Below are positions 1 through 7,900 of a DNA stretch of 10,018 nt, one piece after another. The notes under the pieces are model-generated. The model did no database searches. It saw only the letters and a list, made by a program, of their open reading frames with translations, and had not been told where the DNA came from. Made by a program: the position numbers and the translations under genes. Source of the stretch: Pseudomonadota bacterium (GTDB taxonomy: Bacteria > Desulfobacterota > Desulfobulbia > Desulfobulbales > Desulfobulbaceae); assembly GCA_009778235.1 (NCBI GenBank), contig WRKE01000263.1:1-10018 (forward strand), given 5' to 3'. Positions within the stretch are counted from its first letter, which is position 1. Every line of letters starts with the position of its first letter.

Positions 1-34
1 GCAGGGGCAGGATCATCATGAGCGCTCTTTTCAT
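1..34 (-). CDS. 5' end of an unidentified gene (exported or membrane protein?), cut by the left edge
   Basis: Only 11 codons are visible, reading MKRALMMILPL. The start is supported by AAGGAG placed about 5 nt upstream of the ATG on the minus strand (around positions 40-46). The short Lys/Arg start followed by a hydrophobic run is what a signal peptide or first membrane helix looks like, but too little is seen to name a function. The gene points the same way as the pilZ-pyrE group and lies 147 nt beyond the PilZ stop codon. It could be a last member of that unit or start its own transcript from the 35-181 spacer. The second and third Met codons (residues 6 and 7) are alternative starts without as good a ribosome binding site. 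Confidence 0.5.
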   Translation of the reverse strand, partial: MKRALMMILPL

Positions 35-62
35 ACTTTCTCCTTTGCGGTGGTTGCTTCGT

Positions 63-110
63 CCCCTCAATCGCCAGGACAATCCTTGCATTGCTCTGGC
101 GATTGACGGG
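63..110. repeat. Long perfect inverted repeat (hairpin) between the PilZ gene and the next gene
   Basis: Positions 67-77 (TCAATCGCCAG) are exactly complementary to 96-106 (CTGGCGATTGA). After one mismatch (66/107) three more G:C pairs form between 63-65 and 108-110. Inside the arms, CAAT (80-83) can pair with ATTG (90-93), leaving a six-base loop. The structure is strong but no T run follows on either strand, so it is not a classical intrinsic terminator. It lies downstream of pilZ and 28 nt upstream of the start of the gene at the left edge. It may be an RNA 3' end or stability element, a leader structure, or a copy of a dispersed intergenic palindrome. A small second hairpin, ACGGG-TAT-CCCGT (106-118), shares bases with the outer 3' arm and would compete with it. 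Confidence 0.6.
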
Positions 111-181
111 TATCCCGTAATGGGCGCACGATGGCAACAGACATTGCCCGGTTCGTTCGGCATGACACAAGATAACGCGGC

Positions 182-658
182 TCAATTCTGGAGGAAAAAG
201 CCTAAGTCCTTGTCCAGTTCGGTGTGGTCTTTGAACTCGCAGCCAATGACATTCTGCCGCACCGTTCTGACCACAGCCTGCTTTTTCAGTACGGTCCGCT
301 TCCGGTCGTTGAGCTGAAATTCGATCTGGATGTCCTGGTCCTTGGCGAGGTTGTGCATGCCGGACACCGTGAACCCCGCTCCACTCCGCGAGAGATTGTT
401 CACCTGGATCATGCCGCCGCCCGAGTGTCCGGGGGTGATGATCAGGTAGGTGCCGGGAAGGTTGAGCTGCTTGCGGAAATTGCGGCGGAAGTTGAGCAGC
501 ACCGAAAACGATGCCCCGCAGCTGCACCGCACGGACATCGTGTGCCGGGCGGCAAGGTACGGCGTGGCCGAGAAGTGCTTGACCCGGTTGCAAGACGGGC
601 AGGTCAGGGTGGCCGCGTTATCGGCGCGGACGTGAATGATCAGGGGGGAATCAGTCAT
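182..658 (-). CDS. PilZ-domain protein with N-terminal Cys-rich (zinc-ribbon-like) segment
   Basis: A 158-residue soluble protein with no signal peptide or membrane segment. The C-terminal part (about 56-150) has the PilZ signature for cyclic di-GMP binding: an arginine-rich RRNFR segment (R58, R59, R62) and, about 26 residues later, NLSRSG (N88, S90, G93), the form of the D/N-x-S-x-x-G motif. It closes with a typical PilZ strand ending GCEF (139-142). The N-terminal part (15-50) has CPSC (C20, C23) and CSC (C45, C47), which resembles a zinc ribbon with one CxC in place of the usual CxxC. The start ATG overlaps the stop of the upstream small gene (ATGA), which fixes the start and suggests translational coupling, since no strong ribosome binding site is seen. 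Its likely role is a cytoplasmic c-di-GMP receptor; its partner is unknown. Domain assignment is good, and metal binding is inferred. Confidence 0.82.
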   Translation of the reverse strand: MTDSPLIIHVRADNAATLTCPSCNRVKHFSATPYLAARHTMSVRCSCGASFSVLLNFRRNFRKQLNLPGTYLIITPGHSGGGMIQVNNLSRSGAGFTVSGMHNLAKDQDIQIEFQLNDRKRTVLKKQAVVRTVRQNVIGCEFKDHTELDKDLGFFLQN

Positions 659-821
659 AGATTATACAGGTAAACCGTTCCAATTCCGCCTCTGTTTCCT
701 GGTCAAGCTCAGCGGCGACTTCATGAATTTGGTATTCCTTTCGGCAGCCGCCGCACTGTAACCGGACTTGACGGCATTTTCGCAGCACTTTGAGCGGCTG
801 ACCGCATTCCTTGCATTTCAC
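651..821 (-). CDS. Small two-CxxC (zinc-ribbon-like) protein, 56 residues
   Basis: This short gene starts with GTG (819-821), whose last two bases are shared with the pyrE stop (GTGA). It ends with TGA at 651-653, overlapping the ATG of the PilZ gene. The protein begins VKCKECGQPL and ends TCIIYD. It has C3-x2-C6 and C23-x2-C26, with extra cysteines at 16 and 52. The pattern is that of a one-metal zinc ribbon or a small thiol-redox protein, followed by an acidic helix-like stretch (34-50). I recall a family of dual-CxxC small proteins, some with selenocysteine, in sulfate reducers and relatives, and this looks like a cysteine-only member; that match is from memory. No in-frame ATG exists between the pyrE stop and the first CxxC, so the GTG start is strongly implied. 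The double overlap and intact Cys pairs argue that it is real. Its function is unknown. Confidence 0.75.
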   Translation of the reverse strand: MKCKECGQPLKVLRKCRQVRLQCGGCRKEYQIHEVAAELDQETEAELERFTCIIYD

Positions 822-1384
822 TTTGGTTCCGCCTTGCCGATGAGCTGTTCGCGGGTAAAGACCGCTTTGAGGGGATACCCCTTGGCCGCAAGCTGTTCGG
901 CGCCGCCTTCCTGGCGGTCGACGATGGTCGTCACCAGGCCGACCCTGAACCCCTCGTTTTCCACCCGTTCGATGACTTTCAGCAGGGTGCCGCCGGTGGT
1001 GACCACGTCTTCCACCAACGCAACCAAACCGCCCGGTTTGAGGTTGCTCTTGCCTTCGATGAAATTACCGGTGCCGTGGCCTTTGGCCTCCTTGCGGACG
1101 ATGAAGGCCGGGATCGGCGCTTTTTCCAGATAACTCACCAGAGAGACCGCGGTGACCAGCGGATCGGCGCCCAGGGTCATGCCGCCTACGCCGGCAATGG
1201 GTTCCGGGTGTTGCCGGATCAGTTCGAAGATGAGGCGGCCGCACAGGTAACTGCCCTCGGCATCCAAGGTGGTTTGTTTGCCATCCACGTAAAAGTCGGA
1301 TGTTTTCCCCGATGTCAGGGTAAAGGTGCCTTGCCGGTATGATTTGTTTAAAAGGAGTTCCCGCAGCCGTTGCCGTTCGTTCAT
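818..1384 (-). CDS. pyrE: Orotate phosphoribosyltransferase
   Basis: This cytoplasmic enzyme transfers ribose phosphate from PRPP to orotate to give OMP, the fifth step of de novo UMP synthesis. The 188-residue product is of normal length. The PRPP-binding signature VALVEDVVTTGGT is at 121-133. The flexible catalytic loop RKEAKGHGTGNFIEG is at 97-111, with the expected Lys and His residues (K98, K101, H103). The N-terminal FTLTSGKTSDFYVDGK (21-36) is the usual orotate-site segment. The frame stays open upstream to 1651, but that extension has no similarity to PyrE. The ATG at 1384 is preceded by AAGGA about 9 nt away, so it is chosen. The stop overlaps the start of the two-CxxC gene, making pyrE the first gene of a three-gene unit. 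Transcription diverges from glmS. Confidence 0.96.
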   Translation of the reverse strand: MNERQRLRELLLNKSYRQGTFTLTSGKTSDFYVDGKQTTLDAEGSYLCGRLIFELIRQHPEPIAGVGGMTLGADPLVTAVSLVSYLEKAPIPAFIVRKEAKGHGTGNFIEGKSNLKPGGLVALVEDVVTTGGTLLKVIERVENEGFRVGLVTTIVDRQEGGAEQLAAKGYPLKAVFTREQLIGKAEPK

Positions 1385-1415
1385 GGTAGTGTTCCTTCTA
1401 GTTTTAATTACAAAA

Positions 1416-1443
1416 AGAATACCTTCTTTTGCAGTTTTCTCAA
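1416..1443 (-). promoter_or_regulatory. Candidate sigma-70 promoter for pyrE
   Basis: On the minus strand a TTGAGA box (1438-1443) is followed after 16 bp by TATTCT (1416-1421), about 30 nt before the pyrE start codon. The -35 box matches consensus at 5 of 6 positions and the -10 at 4 of 6. The surroundings (1401-1450) are clearly more AT-rich than the flanking sequence, as expected for a promoter. The rest of the 283-nt pyrE-glmS spacer is GC-rich. It holds a small hairpin (1499-1515) but no convincing gene, and I could not pick out a good glmS promoter in it. Confidence 0.45.
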
Positions 1444-1667
1444 AACGAATTTTCCGCCAGTACATACCGACCGCGCTCTTGCGTGGCCGGCAAGTCAAAT
1501 TGCGCGGGCCGCAATGTTGATTTGGCAATGGAAGCAGGGCGGCAGGGGCTGGCGAGGCGGGCGTTCCTGCACGGTCCATCGTCTTCCGGCTTGCATTTTG
1601 GCGTGGTGTCGTGGATACTGATCCCATATTGTGGTCCATGGTGCAACCCATTGATGAGGATGAATAA

Positions 1668-3512
1668 ATGTGCGGAATAGTTGGTTATGTAGGGCCGAGA
1701 AGAGTTGTCCCCGTTCTGCTTGAAGGATTGCGGCGGCTTGAGTATCGCGGATACGATTCCGCCGGGCTGGTGTATTTCTTTAACAATCAACTGGTGCGGC
1801 ACCGGGCGAAAGGCAAACTGACCAATCTCGAGGCCGTGGTCGATGAGCATATCGGCGTTGCCAGCGGCACAGGCCTGGGCCATACCCGGTGGGCAACCCA
1901 TGGCGCCCCCACCGAAGGCAATGCCCATCCCCATACCGATTGCACCGGCGAGTTGGTGGTGGTCCATAACGGCATTATCGAAAATTACAGCGCCCTGAAA
2001 AAGGAATTGACCGACAAGGGCCATATCTTCACCTCGGAAACAGATACCGAGGTCATTGCCCACCTGATCGAGGATTGTCTTAAGGAAACAAAGGATCTGG
2101 CCGCCGCTGTCCGCGCCGCCCTGACCAGGGTGGAGGGTTCCTACGCCATTGGCGTACTCTGGGCCCGCGAGCCCGAGATGCTGGTCGCGGCCCGCAATCA
2201 AAGCCCTCTGGTCATGGGCGTTGCCGCCGATGCCTGCTATATCGCTTCGGATATTCCGGCCCTGCTGCCCTTTACCCGCGAGGTCATTTTTTTGAATGAT
2301 CGGGAAATGGCGGTGCTGCGCAAGGGGAGCCATTCGATTGTGCAGGTTGACGACGGCTCCGAATTGGACAAATCCGTTTCTCAGATCGACTGGAACGCCT
2401 CGATGGCGGAAAAATCCGGGTATCGGCATTTCATGCTCAAGGAGATATTCGAGCAACCCCAGGCCATTCTCAATACGGTCAGCGGCCGGATTGTCCCTGA
2501 TACGGGATTTGTCGATCTGCCTGAAATCGGGCTTGATCCGGCCACACTTGCCAAGATCAGGCGGATTGCCCTGGTCGCCTGCGGCACCTCCTGGCATGCG
2601 GCCCTGATCGGCAAGTACTGGATCGAGAAATGGGTCGGCATCCCGGTGGAAGTGGATATCGCTTCGGAATTCCGTTATCGGCGCCTGCTGGTCGATCAAC
2701 ATACCCTGACCATAGCCATTTCGCAGTCCGGAGAAACCGCCGATACCCTGGCGGGCATCCGCCGTGCCGCGCAACTGGGCTCCAAGGTGCTGACCATCTG
2801 CAACGTGGTGGGCTCCACCATGACCCGGGAAGCGGATGGGGTCATCTACACCCACGCCGGCCCGGAAATCGGCGTGGCTTCGACCAAGGCCTTTACCTGC
2901 CAGTTGGCGGCGCTTTTCCTCCTGACCCTGTATCTCGGCCAAACCCAAAAGACCATTGACCCGATCAGCCAGAAAAACTTGGGCTTGGCCCTGATCGACA
3001 TCGCCGAGGTGATTGCCACCGAACTGCCCAGGTTGCAGAGCGAAATCAGCGAATTGATCGAGTCCTATTACGAGGCCAAGGATTTTTTGTTTGTCGGCCG
3101 GGGGCTCAACTTTCCCATCGCCCTCGAAGGGGCGCTGAAGCTCAAGGAAATTTCCTATATCCATGCCGAGGGCTATGCGGCCGGTGAATTGAAACATGGT
3201 CCCATTGCCCTGATTGATCGGGAAATGCCCGTGGTGGCTCTGGTGCCGCGGGATTCGGTGTATTTGAAGGTGCTTTCCAATGTCGAGGAGATCAAGGCCC
3301 GCCAGGGACGACTGGTGCTCTTCGGCACCAGCGGCGACAGCCACCTGTCAGCCTTGACCGATACCGTGTTGTATCTTCCCGAGGTGATGGAAGACCTCAA
3401 TCCATTGCTCTATACGATCCCGGCCCAGTTGCTGGCCTATGAAATCGCTTATCGCCGTGGCTGCGACGTTGACCAGCCGCGCAACCTGGCCAAGAGCGTG
3501 ACGGTGGAATAG
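1668..3512 (+). CDS. glmS: Glutamine--fructose-6-phosphate aminotransferase (isomerizing), glucosamine-6-phosphate synthase
   Basis: It makes glucosamine-6-phosphate from fructose-6-phosphate and glutamine, the entry step to UDP-GlcNAc for peptidoglycan and lipopolysaccharide. The protein is complete at 614 residues (family about 600-610). The N-terminal class II glutaminase domain starts MCGIVGY, with Cys2 as the nucleophile after Met removal, HTRWATHG at 72-79 and HNGIIEN at 100-106. Two SIS domains follow: CGTS at 305-308 and SQSGETADT at 352-360 in the first, and GALKLKEISYIHAEGYAAGELKHGP around 488-512 in the second. The tail ends in NLAKSVTVE, with the Lys (K609) that forms the sugar Schiff base in E. 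coli GlmS. GAGGA about 8 nt before the ATG supports the start. It is a single-gene unit closed by a strong terminator. No glmS ribozyme is apparent upstream, as expected outside Firmicutes. Confidence 0.97.
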   Translation: MCGIVGYVGPRRVVPVLLEGLRRLEYRGYDSAGLVYFFNNQLVRHRAKGKLTNLEAVVDEHIGVASGTGLGHTRWATHGAPTEGNAHPHTDCTGELVVVHNGIIENYSALKKELTDKGHIFTSETDTEVIAHLIEDCLKETKDLAAAVRAALTRVEGSYAIGVLWAREPEMLVAARNQSPLVMGVAADACYIASDIPALLPFTREVIFLNDREMAVLRKGSHSIVQVDDGSELDKSVSQIDWNASMAEKSGYRHFMLKEIFEQPQAILNTVSGRIVPDTGFVDLPEIGLDPATLAKIRRIALVACGTSWHAALIGKYWIEKWVGIPVEVDIASEFRYRRLLVDQHTLTIAISQSGETADTLAGIRRAAQLGSKVLTICNVVGSTMTREADGVIYTHAGPEIGVASTKAFTCQLAALFLLTLYLGQTQKTIDPISQKNLGLALIDIAEVIATELPRLQSEISELIESYYEAKDFLFVGRGLNFPIALEGALKLKEISYIHAEGYAAGELKHGPIALIDREMPVVALVPRDSVYLKVLSNVEEIKARQGRLVLFGTSGDSHLSALTDTVLYLPEVMEDLNPLLYTIPAQLLAYEIAYRRGCDVDQPRNLAKSVTVE

Positions 3513-3565
3513 GGGGAGAAAGGCGCGGCCCTGGCGGCCGTCCATTGCCACCTGTGGCCATTTTT

Positions 3566-3601
3566 GCCTGTGGGGGAGAACTTTTTCCCACAGGCTTTTT
3601 T
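3566..3601 (+). terminator. Intrinsic terminator of glmS
   Basis: GCCTGTGGG (3566-3574) pairs perfectly with CCCACAGGC (3587-3595) and is followed at once by six T residues (3596-3601). The 9-bp stem and T tract are typical for factor-independent termination. It lies 54 nt after the glmS stop and separates glmS from the efflux operon. Confidence 0.9.
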
Positions 3602-3664
3602 GTGAGCGGGGGCGATCCCTCTGGGGATGAAAAAATGGAGCGGTCCGCCATTCTTAGCTTGTAT

Positions 3665-3682
3665 ACATACATGAATGTATGT
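3665..3682. promoter_or_regulatory. Palindromic operator, probable binding site of the AcrR-type repressor encoded at 9649
   Basis: ACATACAT-GA-ATGTATGT is a perfect 8-bp inverted repeat with a 2-bp centre, about 100 nt upstream of acrA. The half-sites ACATACAT and ATGTATGT are the same as in the E. coli AcrR operator, where they are separated by six bases. The run CATGAATGTA is also reminiscent of the Pseudomonas TtgR operator. A second pair, AGCTT (3656-3660) and AAGCT (3684-3688), flanks it slightly off-centre. A weak -10-like TATGTT (3678-3683) overlaps the right half, but I cannot define a convincing promoter. The half-site match plus a TetR/AcrR gene at the end of the same operon makes repressor binding the best explanation. 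Confidence 0.75.
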
Positions 3683-3784
3683 TAAGCTCGCGGACGATTT
3701 TTCCTGCCAAAAGCAAGGGGTGCTGCTGGTTGTGGTTGGGAAGGGCGTTCAAAATAAATTCATTGTATTTTTACATGGTTACCA

Positions 3785-4978
3785 ATGATGAATAGTGCAA
3801 GATCACTCAAGATGCTGGTGGTGTGCGGGTTGATGGCCGGAGTGCTCACCGCGGTTGGATGCAAACAGGCCGCCTCACCGGACAAGGCGGCTGGTGGCAA
3901 AGGGCCGCCTGAAGTCGGAGTTGTTACCGTCACGCCGGAATCGGTCACCTTGACCACCGTGCTCACCGGGCGGATATCGCCGCAGATGGTTGCGGAGGTC
4001 CGCCCCCAGGTTGGCGGCATCATCAAGAAACGGTTATTTGAGGAAGGCGGTCAGGTCAAGGCCGGCGATGTCCTCTATCAGATCGATCCCGCCACCTATC
4101 AGGCCGCGGTAGCCAGCGCCAAGGCCGCTTTGGCCAAGGCCGAGGCGAATGCCTTCTCCCTACGGAACAAAGCGGAACGGTATCGTCAACTGGTGAAGAT
4201 CGATGCGGTCAGCCAGCAGGATTACGATGATACCGAAGCGGCCTTCAAGCAGGCGGAAGCGGACATTGAGAACGGCAAGGCGGTCCTGGAAACGGCAAAA
4301 ATCAATCTCGCCTACACCCGCGTCACCGCGCCGATCGATGGGGTGATCGGCCGCTCGTCCGTCACTCCGGGCGCTTTGGTGACCGCGAACCAGACGCCGG
4401 CCCTGGCCATCATCCAACAGTTGGACCCGGTCTTCGTCGATGTCACGCAGTCCAGCGCTGAGCTGCTCCGGTTGAAAAGGAGCTTCGCCAGCGGCGAGCT
4501 GAAAGAGGGAGGGCAAGCCCAGGTCTGGCTCGTGCTTGAAGACGGCATTGCCTATCCGCGGGAGGGCACCCTCAAATTCAGCGAGGTGTCGGTGGAGCAG
4601 ACCACCGGGTCCGTCACCCTGCGCGCCCTGTTTCCCAATCCTGAGCAGTATCTGCTGCCCGGCATGTTTGTCCGCGGCATCATCCAGGAAGGGGTGCGCG
4701 AACAGGCCATACTGGTGCCCCAGCGGGGTGTGGGCCGGAATAGCGTCGGCATGGCGACCGCTCTGGTGGTCGGAGCAAACGAGACGGTGGAGCTGCGCAT
4801 GTTAGAAACTGAGCGGGCGGTGGGCGATGCCTGGCTGGTAACCGACGGTTTGAAACCCGGTGACCGGGTTATTGTCGAAGGGCTCCAGCGGGTCCGTCCG
4901 GGTGTGCCTGTCCGGGCGGTCCCTTTTGTGGCCAAGGACGCGGCCGCCAATAGTCATGCAACGGCGCCGAAACCGTAA
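3785..4978 (+). CDS. acrA: RND efflux periplasmic adaptor lipoprotein (AcrA/MexA/TtgA type)
   Basis: The adaptor bridges the inner-membrane RND pump and the outer-membrane channel. It is 397 residues, a normal size. The N-terminus has a lipoprotein signal: hydrophobic to residue 25, then LTAVGC with C26 as the probable lipidated Cys. The domain order is typical. The first lipoyl half (VGGIIKKRLFEEGGQVKAGDVLYQIDP) is at about 76-102, the coiled alpha-hairpin at about 104-177 and the second lipoyl half (TRVTAPIDGVIGR) at about 178-212. A beta-barrel follows to about 290 and then the membrane-proximal domain, with a low-complexity tail. The start is ATGATG at 3785/3788 with no recognisable ribosome binding site, which is odd given the clear sites before acrB, oprM and acrR. 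The next in-frame Met (residue 10) would shorten the signal's charged end. First gene of the operon; the stop is 13 nt before acrB. Confidence 0.93.
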   Translation: MMNSARSLKMLVVCGLMAGVLTAVGCKQAASPDKAAGGKGPPEVGVVTVTPESVTLTTVLTGRISPQMVAEVRPQVGGIIKKRLFEEGGQVKAGDVLYQIDPATYQAAVASAKAALAKAEANAFSLRNKAERYRQLVKIDAVSQQDYDDTEAAFKQAEADIENGKAVLETAKINLAYTRVTAPIDGVIGRSSVTPGALVTANQTPALAIIQQLDPVFVDVTQSSAELLRLKRSFASGELKEGGQAQVWLVLEDGIAYPREGTLKFSEVSVEQTTGSVTLRALFPNPEQYLLPGMFVRGIIQEGVREQAILVPQRGVGRNSVGMATALVVGANETVELRMLETERAVGDAWLVTDGLKPGDRVIVEGLQRVRPGVPVRAVPFVAKDAAANSHATAPKP

Positions 4979-4991
4979 GGAGTAGCTGACC

Positions 4992-7900
4992 ATGGCTCGT
5001 TTTTTCATCAATCGGCCCATTTTTGCATGGGTCATCGCCATCATGATCATGCTGGCCGGCCTGTTGTCCCTGTATACGCTGCCGATCTCCCAGTATCCGG
5101 CGATCGCCCCGCCGCAGATCGCCATCAACGCCGTCTATCCCGGGGCCTCGGCGCAAACCGTTCAGGATACGGTGGTCCAGGTGATCGAGCAGAAGCTCAA
5201 CGGCATCGATAACCTGATTTATATGGCCTCCACCAGCGATTCGTCGGGTGCGGCGTCCATTACTCTGACCTTCAAGGCCGGAACAGATCCCAACATCGCC
5301 CAGGTCCAGGTGCAGAATAAGCTGCAACTGGCGGTTCCCCTCTTGCCTTCCGTCGTCCAGCAACAGGGGATTGCGGTGGTCAAGTCGACCAGGAATTTTC
5401 TCTTGATTGTCGGTCTGGTGTCAGAAGACGGTTCTCTGGATCGCAACGGCCTCACCGATTATCTGGTGTCCAATGTCCAGGATATCGTCAGCCGTCTTGA
5501 CGGCGTGGGCGAACTGGTCGCGTTCGGCACCCAGAACTCCATGCGGATCTGGGTGGATCCGCATAGGCTCAACAATTATCAGATTACCATCAACGATGTC
5601 ATTACCGCCCTCCAGAATCAAAACGTGCAATTGTCCGTAGGCCAGCTCGGCGGTTTGCCCGCGTCCGAAGGACAGCAGTTGAATGCGACGATCACCGCCC
5701 GCACCCTGCTGCAGACCCCTGAACAATTCAGCGCCATTGTCCTGCGGACCAACGCCGACGGCTCCATCGTCCAACTCAAGGATGTGGCTGAATGTAAAAT
5801 CGGTACGGAGAATTACGAGCTGCAGTCGTTCTACAATGGCAAGCCGATGGGTGGTCTGGCCATCCGGCTCGCCTCCGGCGCCAACGCCCTGGAGACAGGC
5901 GATCGGATCAAGGCCAAGATGATCGAGCTGTCGGAGTATTTCCCTCCGGGCATGAAGGTCGTCTATCCCTACGACACCACGCCCTTTGTCAAAATATCAA
6001 TCAAAGAGGTGGTGCATACTCTCATCGAGGCGGTGATTTTGGTTTTCATCGTCATCTTTCTGTTCCTGCAGAACTTCAGGGCGACCTTCATCCCGACGAT
6101 CGCCGTGCCGGTGGTGCTGCTCGGGACCATGGGGGTGCTGGCGGCGGCCGGTTTCTCGATCAACACCCTGACCATGTTTGCCTTGGTCATCGTCATCGGC
6201 CTGCTGGTCGACGACGCCATCGTGGTGGTGGAGAACGTGGAGCGGATTATGTCCGAGCAGGGTCTGTCACCCCATGACGCCACCATCAAATCCATGGGCC
6301 AGATCACCGGCGCCTTATGGGGGATCGTCACCGTGTTGACCGCGGTCTTTCTGCCCATGGCCTTCTTCGGCGGGTCCACCGGCGTCATTTACCGGCAGTT
6401 TTCCGTCACCATCATCTCGGCCATGATTCTCTCGGTCATGGTGGCGATGATTCTTACCCCGGCCTTGTGCACCACCCTGCTGGTTCCTGTCGACAAGAAT
6501 CACTCTGGCGAGGGACGCGGCATATTGGGCCGTTTCTTCCGTTGGTTCAACCGATGCTTTAATCGGGGCCGGACCACTTATGAGGGCATCGTCAGCCGCT
6601 CCTTTGGAAGAAAATGGCGCTATCTGGCGTTCTACGTGGTCATCGTCCTGATCATGGCTAATTTCTTTCACCGTCTGCCCACCTCCTTTCTGCCCGACGA
6701 GGACCAGGGGTTCATCATCTGTCAGGTGCAGCTCCCTGCCGGAGCGACCCAGGAACGGACAATCGACGTGATTCGGCAGCTGGAGCGGCATTTTCTGGAT
6801 CAGGAGGCCAACGTCGTGGAGAGCGTGATCACGGTGACCGGGTTCAGCTTCGCCGGTCGCGGCCAGAACATGGGCTTGGCGTTTGTCAAGCTCAAGGACT
6901 GGGGATTGCGCCAGAGCAAGGAGTTGAAGGCTGAGGCAATCGCCGGCCGGGCCATGAGGGCCTTCGCGGGATTCCGCGATGGTCTGGCCTTTGCTTTCTC
7001 GCCGCCGGCAGTGCTCGAATTGGGCGTTGCCAACGGGTTCGACCTCCAGTTGCAGGACCGGGCCGGTCTGGGGCATGAAAAGCTGATGGAGGCGCGGAAC
7101 CAGTTGTTGGGCATGGCCATGAAAAACACGAAACTGGTGGCGGTCCGGCCGAACGGCCAGGATGATTCTCCGCAGTTCAAGTTGAACATCGACGATGTCC
7201 GTGCCGGCGCCCTCGGCGTTTCGCCCGATGCCATCAACCAGATGCTGTCCACGGCCTGGGGTGGCTTGTATATCAACAACTTCGTTCAAGATGGGCGGGT
7301 GAAGAGGGTCTATCTCCAGGCCGGCATCCCTTATCGCATGCAGCCGGAGGATCTGAACAACTGGTACGTCAACAATAATACGGGAGGAACGGTGCCGTTT
7401 TCCGCCTTTGCCACCACCGGGTGGCAGTACGGTTCGCCCCGGCTGGAACGCTATAACGGTATTCCGGCGGTGGAAATTCTTGGACAGGCCGCGCCGGGTG
7501 TCAGTACCGGCGAGGCTATGGCGGAAATGGAAGCGATGGTAGCCCAGTTGCCGACCGGCATCGGCTATGAATGGACCGGGCTTTCCTATGAGGAGAAAAA
7601 AGCCGGCGCGCAGGCTCCCGCCCTGTATGCCATTTCGCTTCTGGTGGTGTTCCTCGCCGTGGCCGCATTGTACGAGAGCTGGACGATTCCCTTTGTCAAC
7701 ATGCTGATGCTGCCGCTGGGACTGGTGGGCGCGGTCACGGCCGTGACGCTGCGGGTCCTGCCCAACGACGTGTATCTCCAGATCGGTCTGTTGACCACGG
7801 TTGGTTTGTCGACCAAGAACGCCATCCTGATCATCCAGTTCATCAAGAATCGGATGGGGCGGGGGCAGGGATTGGTCGATGCGACCCTGGCGGCGGTAAA

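Noticed and set aside
224..673. 149-codon plus-strand frame opposite the PilZ gene
   Set aside because: The minus strand carries PilZ and Cys motifs and an exact stop/start overlap with its neighbour; the plus frame has no recognisable domain.
1499..1515. Small hairpin ATTGCG-CGGGC-CGCAAT in the pyrE-glmS spacer, considered as a terminator or riboswitch part
   Set aside because: It is only 6 bp, has no T tract, and no larger conserved fold is visible around it.
1385..1651. N-terminal extension of pyrE by 89 residues
   Set aside because: The extension has no PyrE similarity, would span the promoter-like AT-rich stretch, and the ATG at 1384 has a good ribosome binding site.
1440..3344. 634-codon open frame on the minus strand opposite glmS
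   Set aside because: glmS on the plus strand is complete with all catalytic motifs; the antisense product is low-complexity Gly/Gln/His-rich and resembles nothing known to me.
6315..7289. 324-codon minus-strand frame inside acrB
   Set aside because: It is antisense to the central part of a fully conserved RND transporter and is a shadow of its codon bias.
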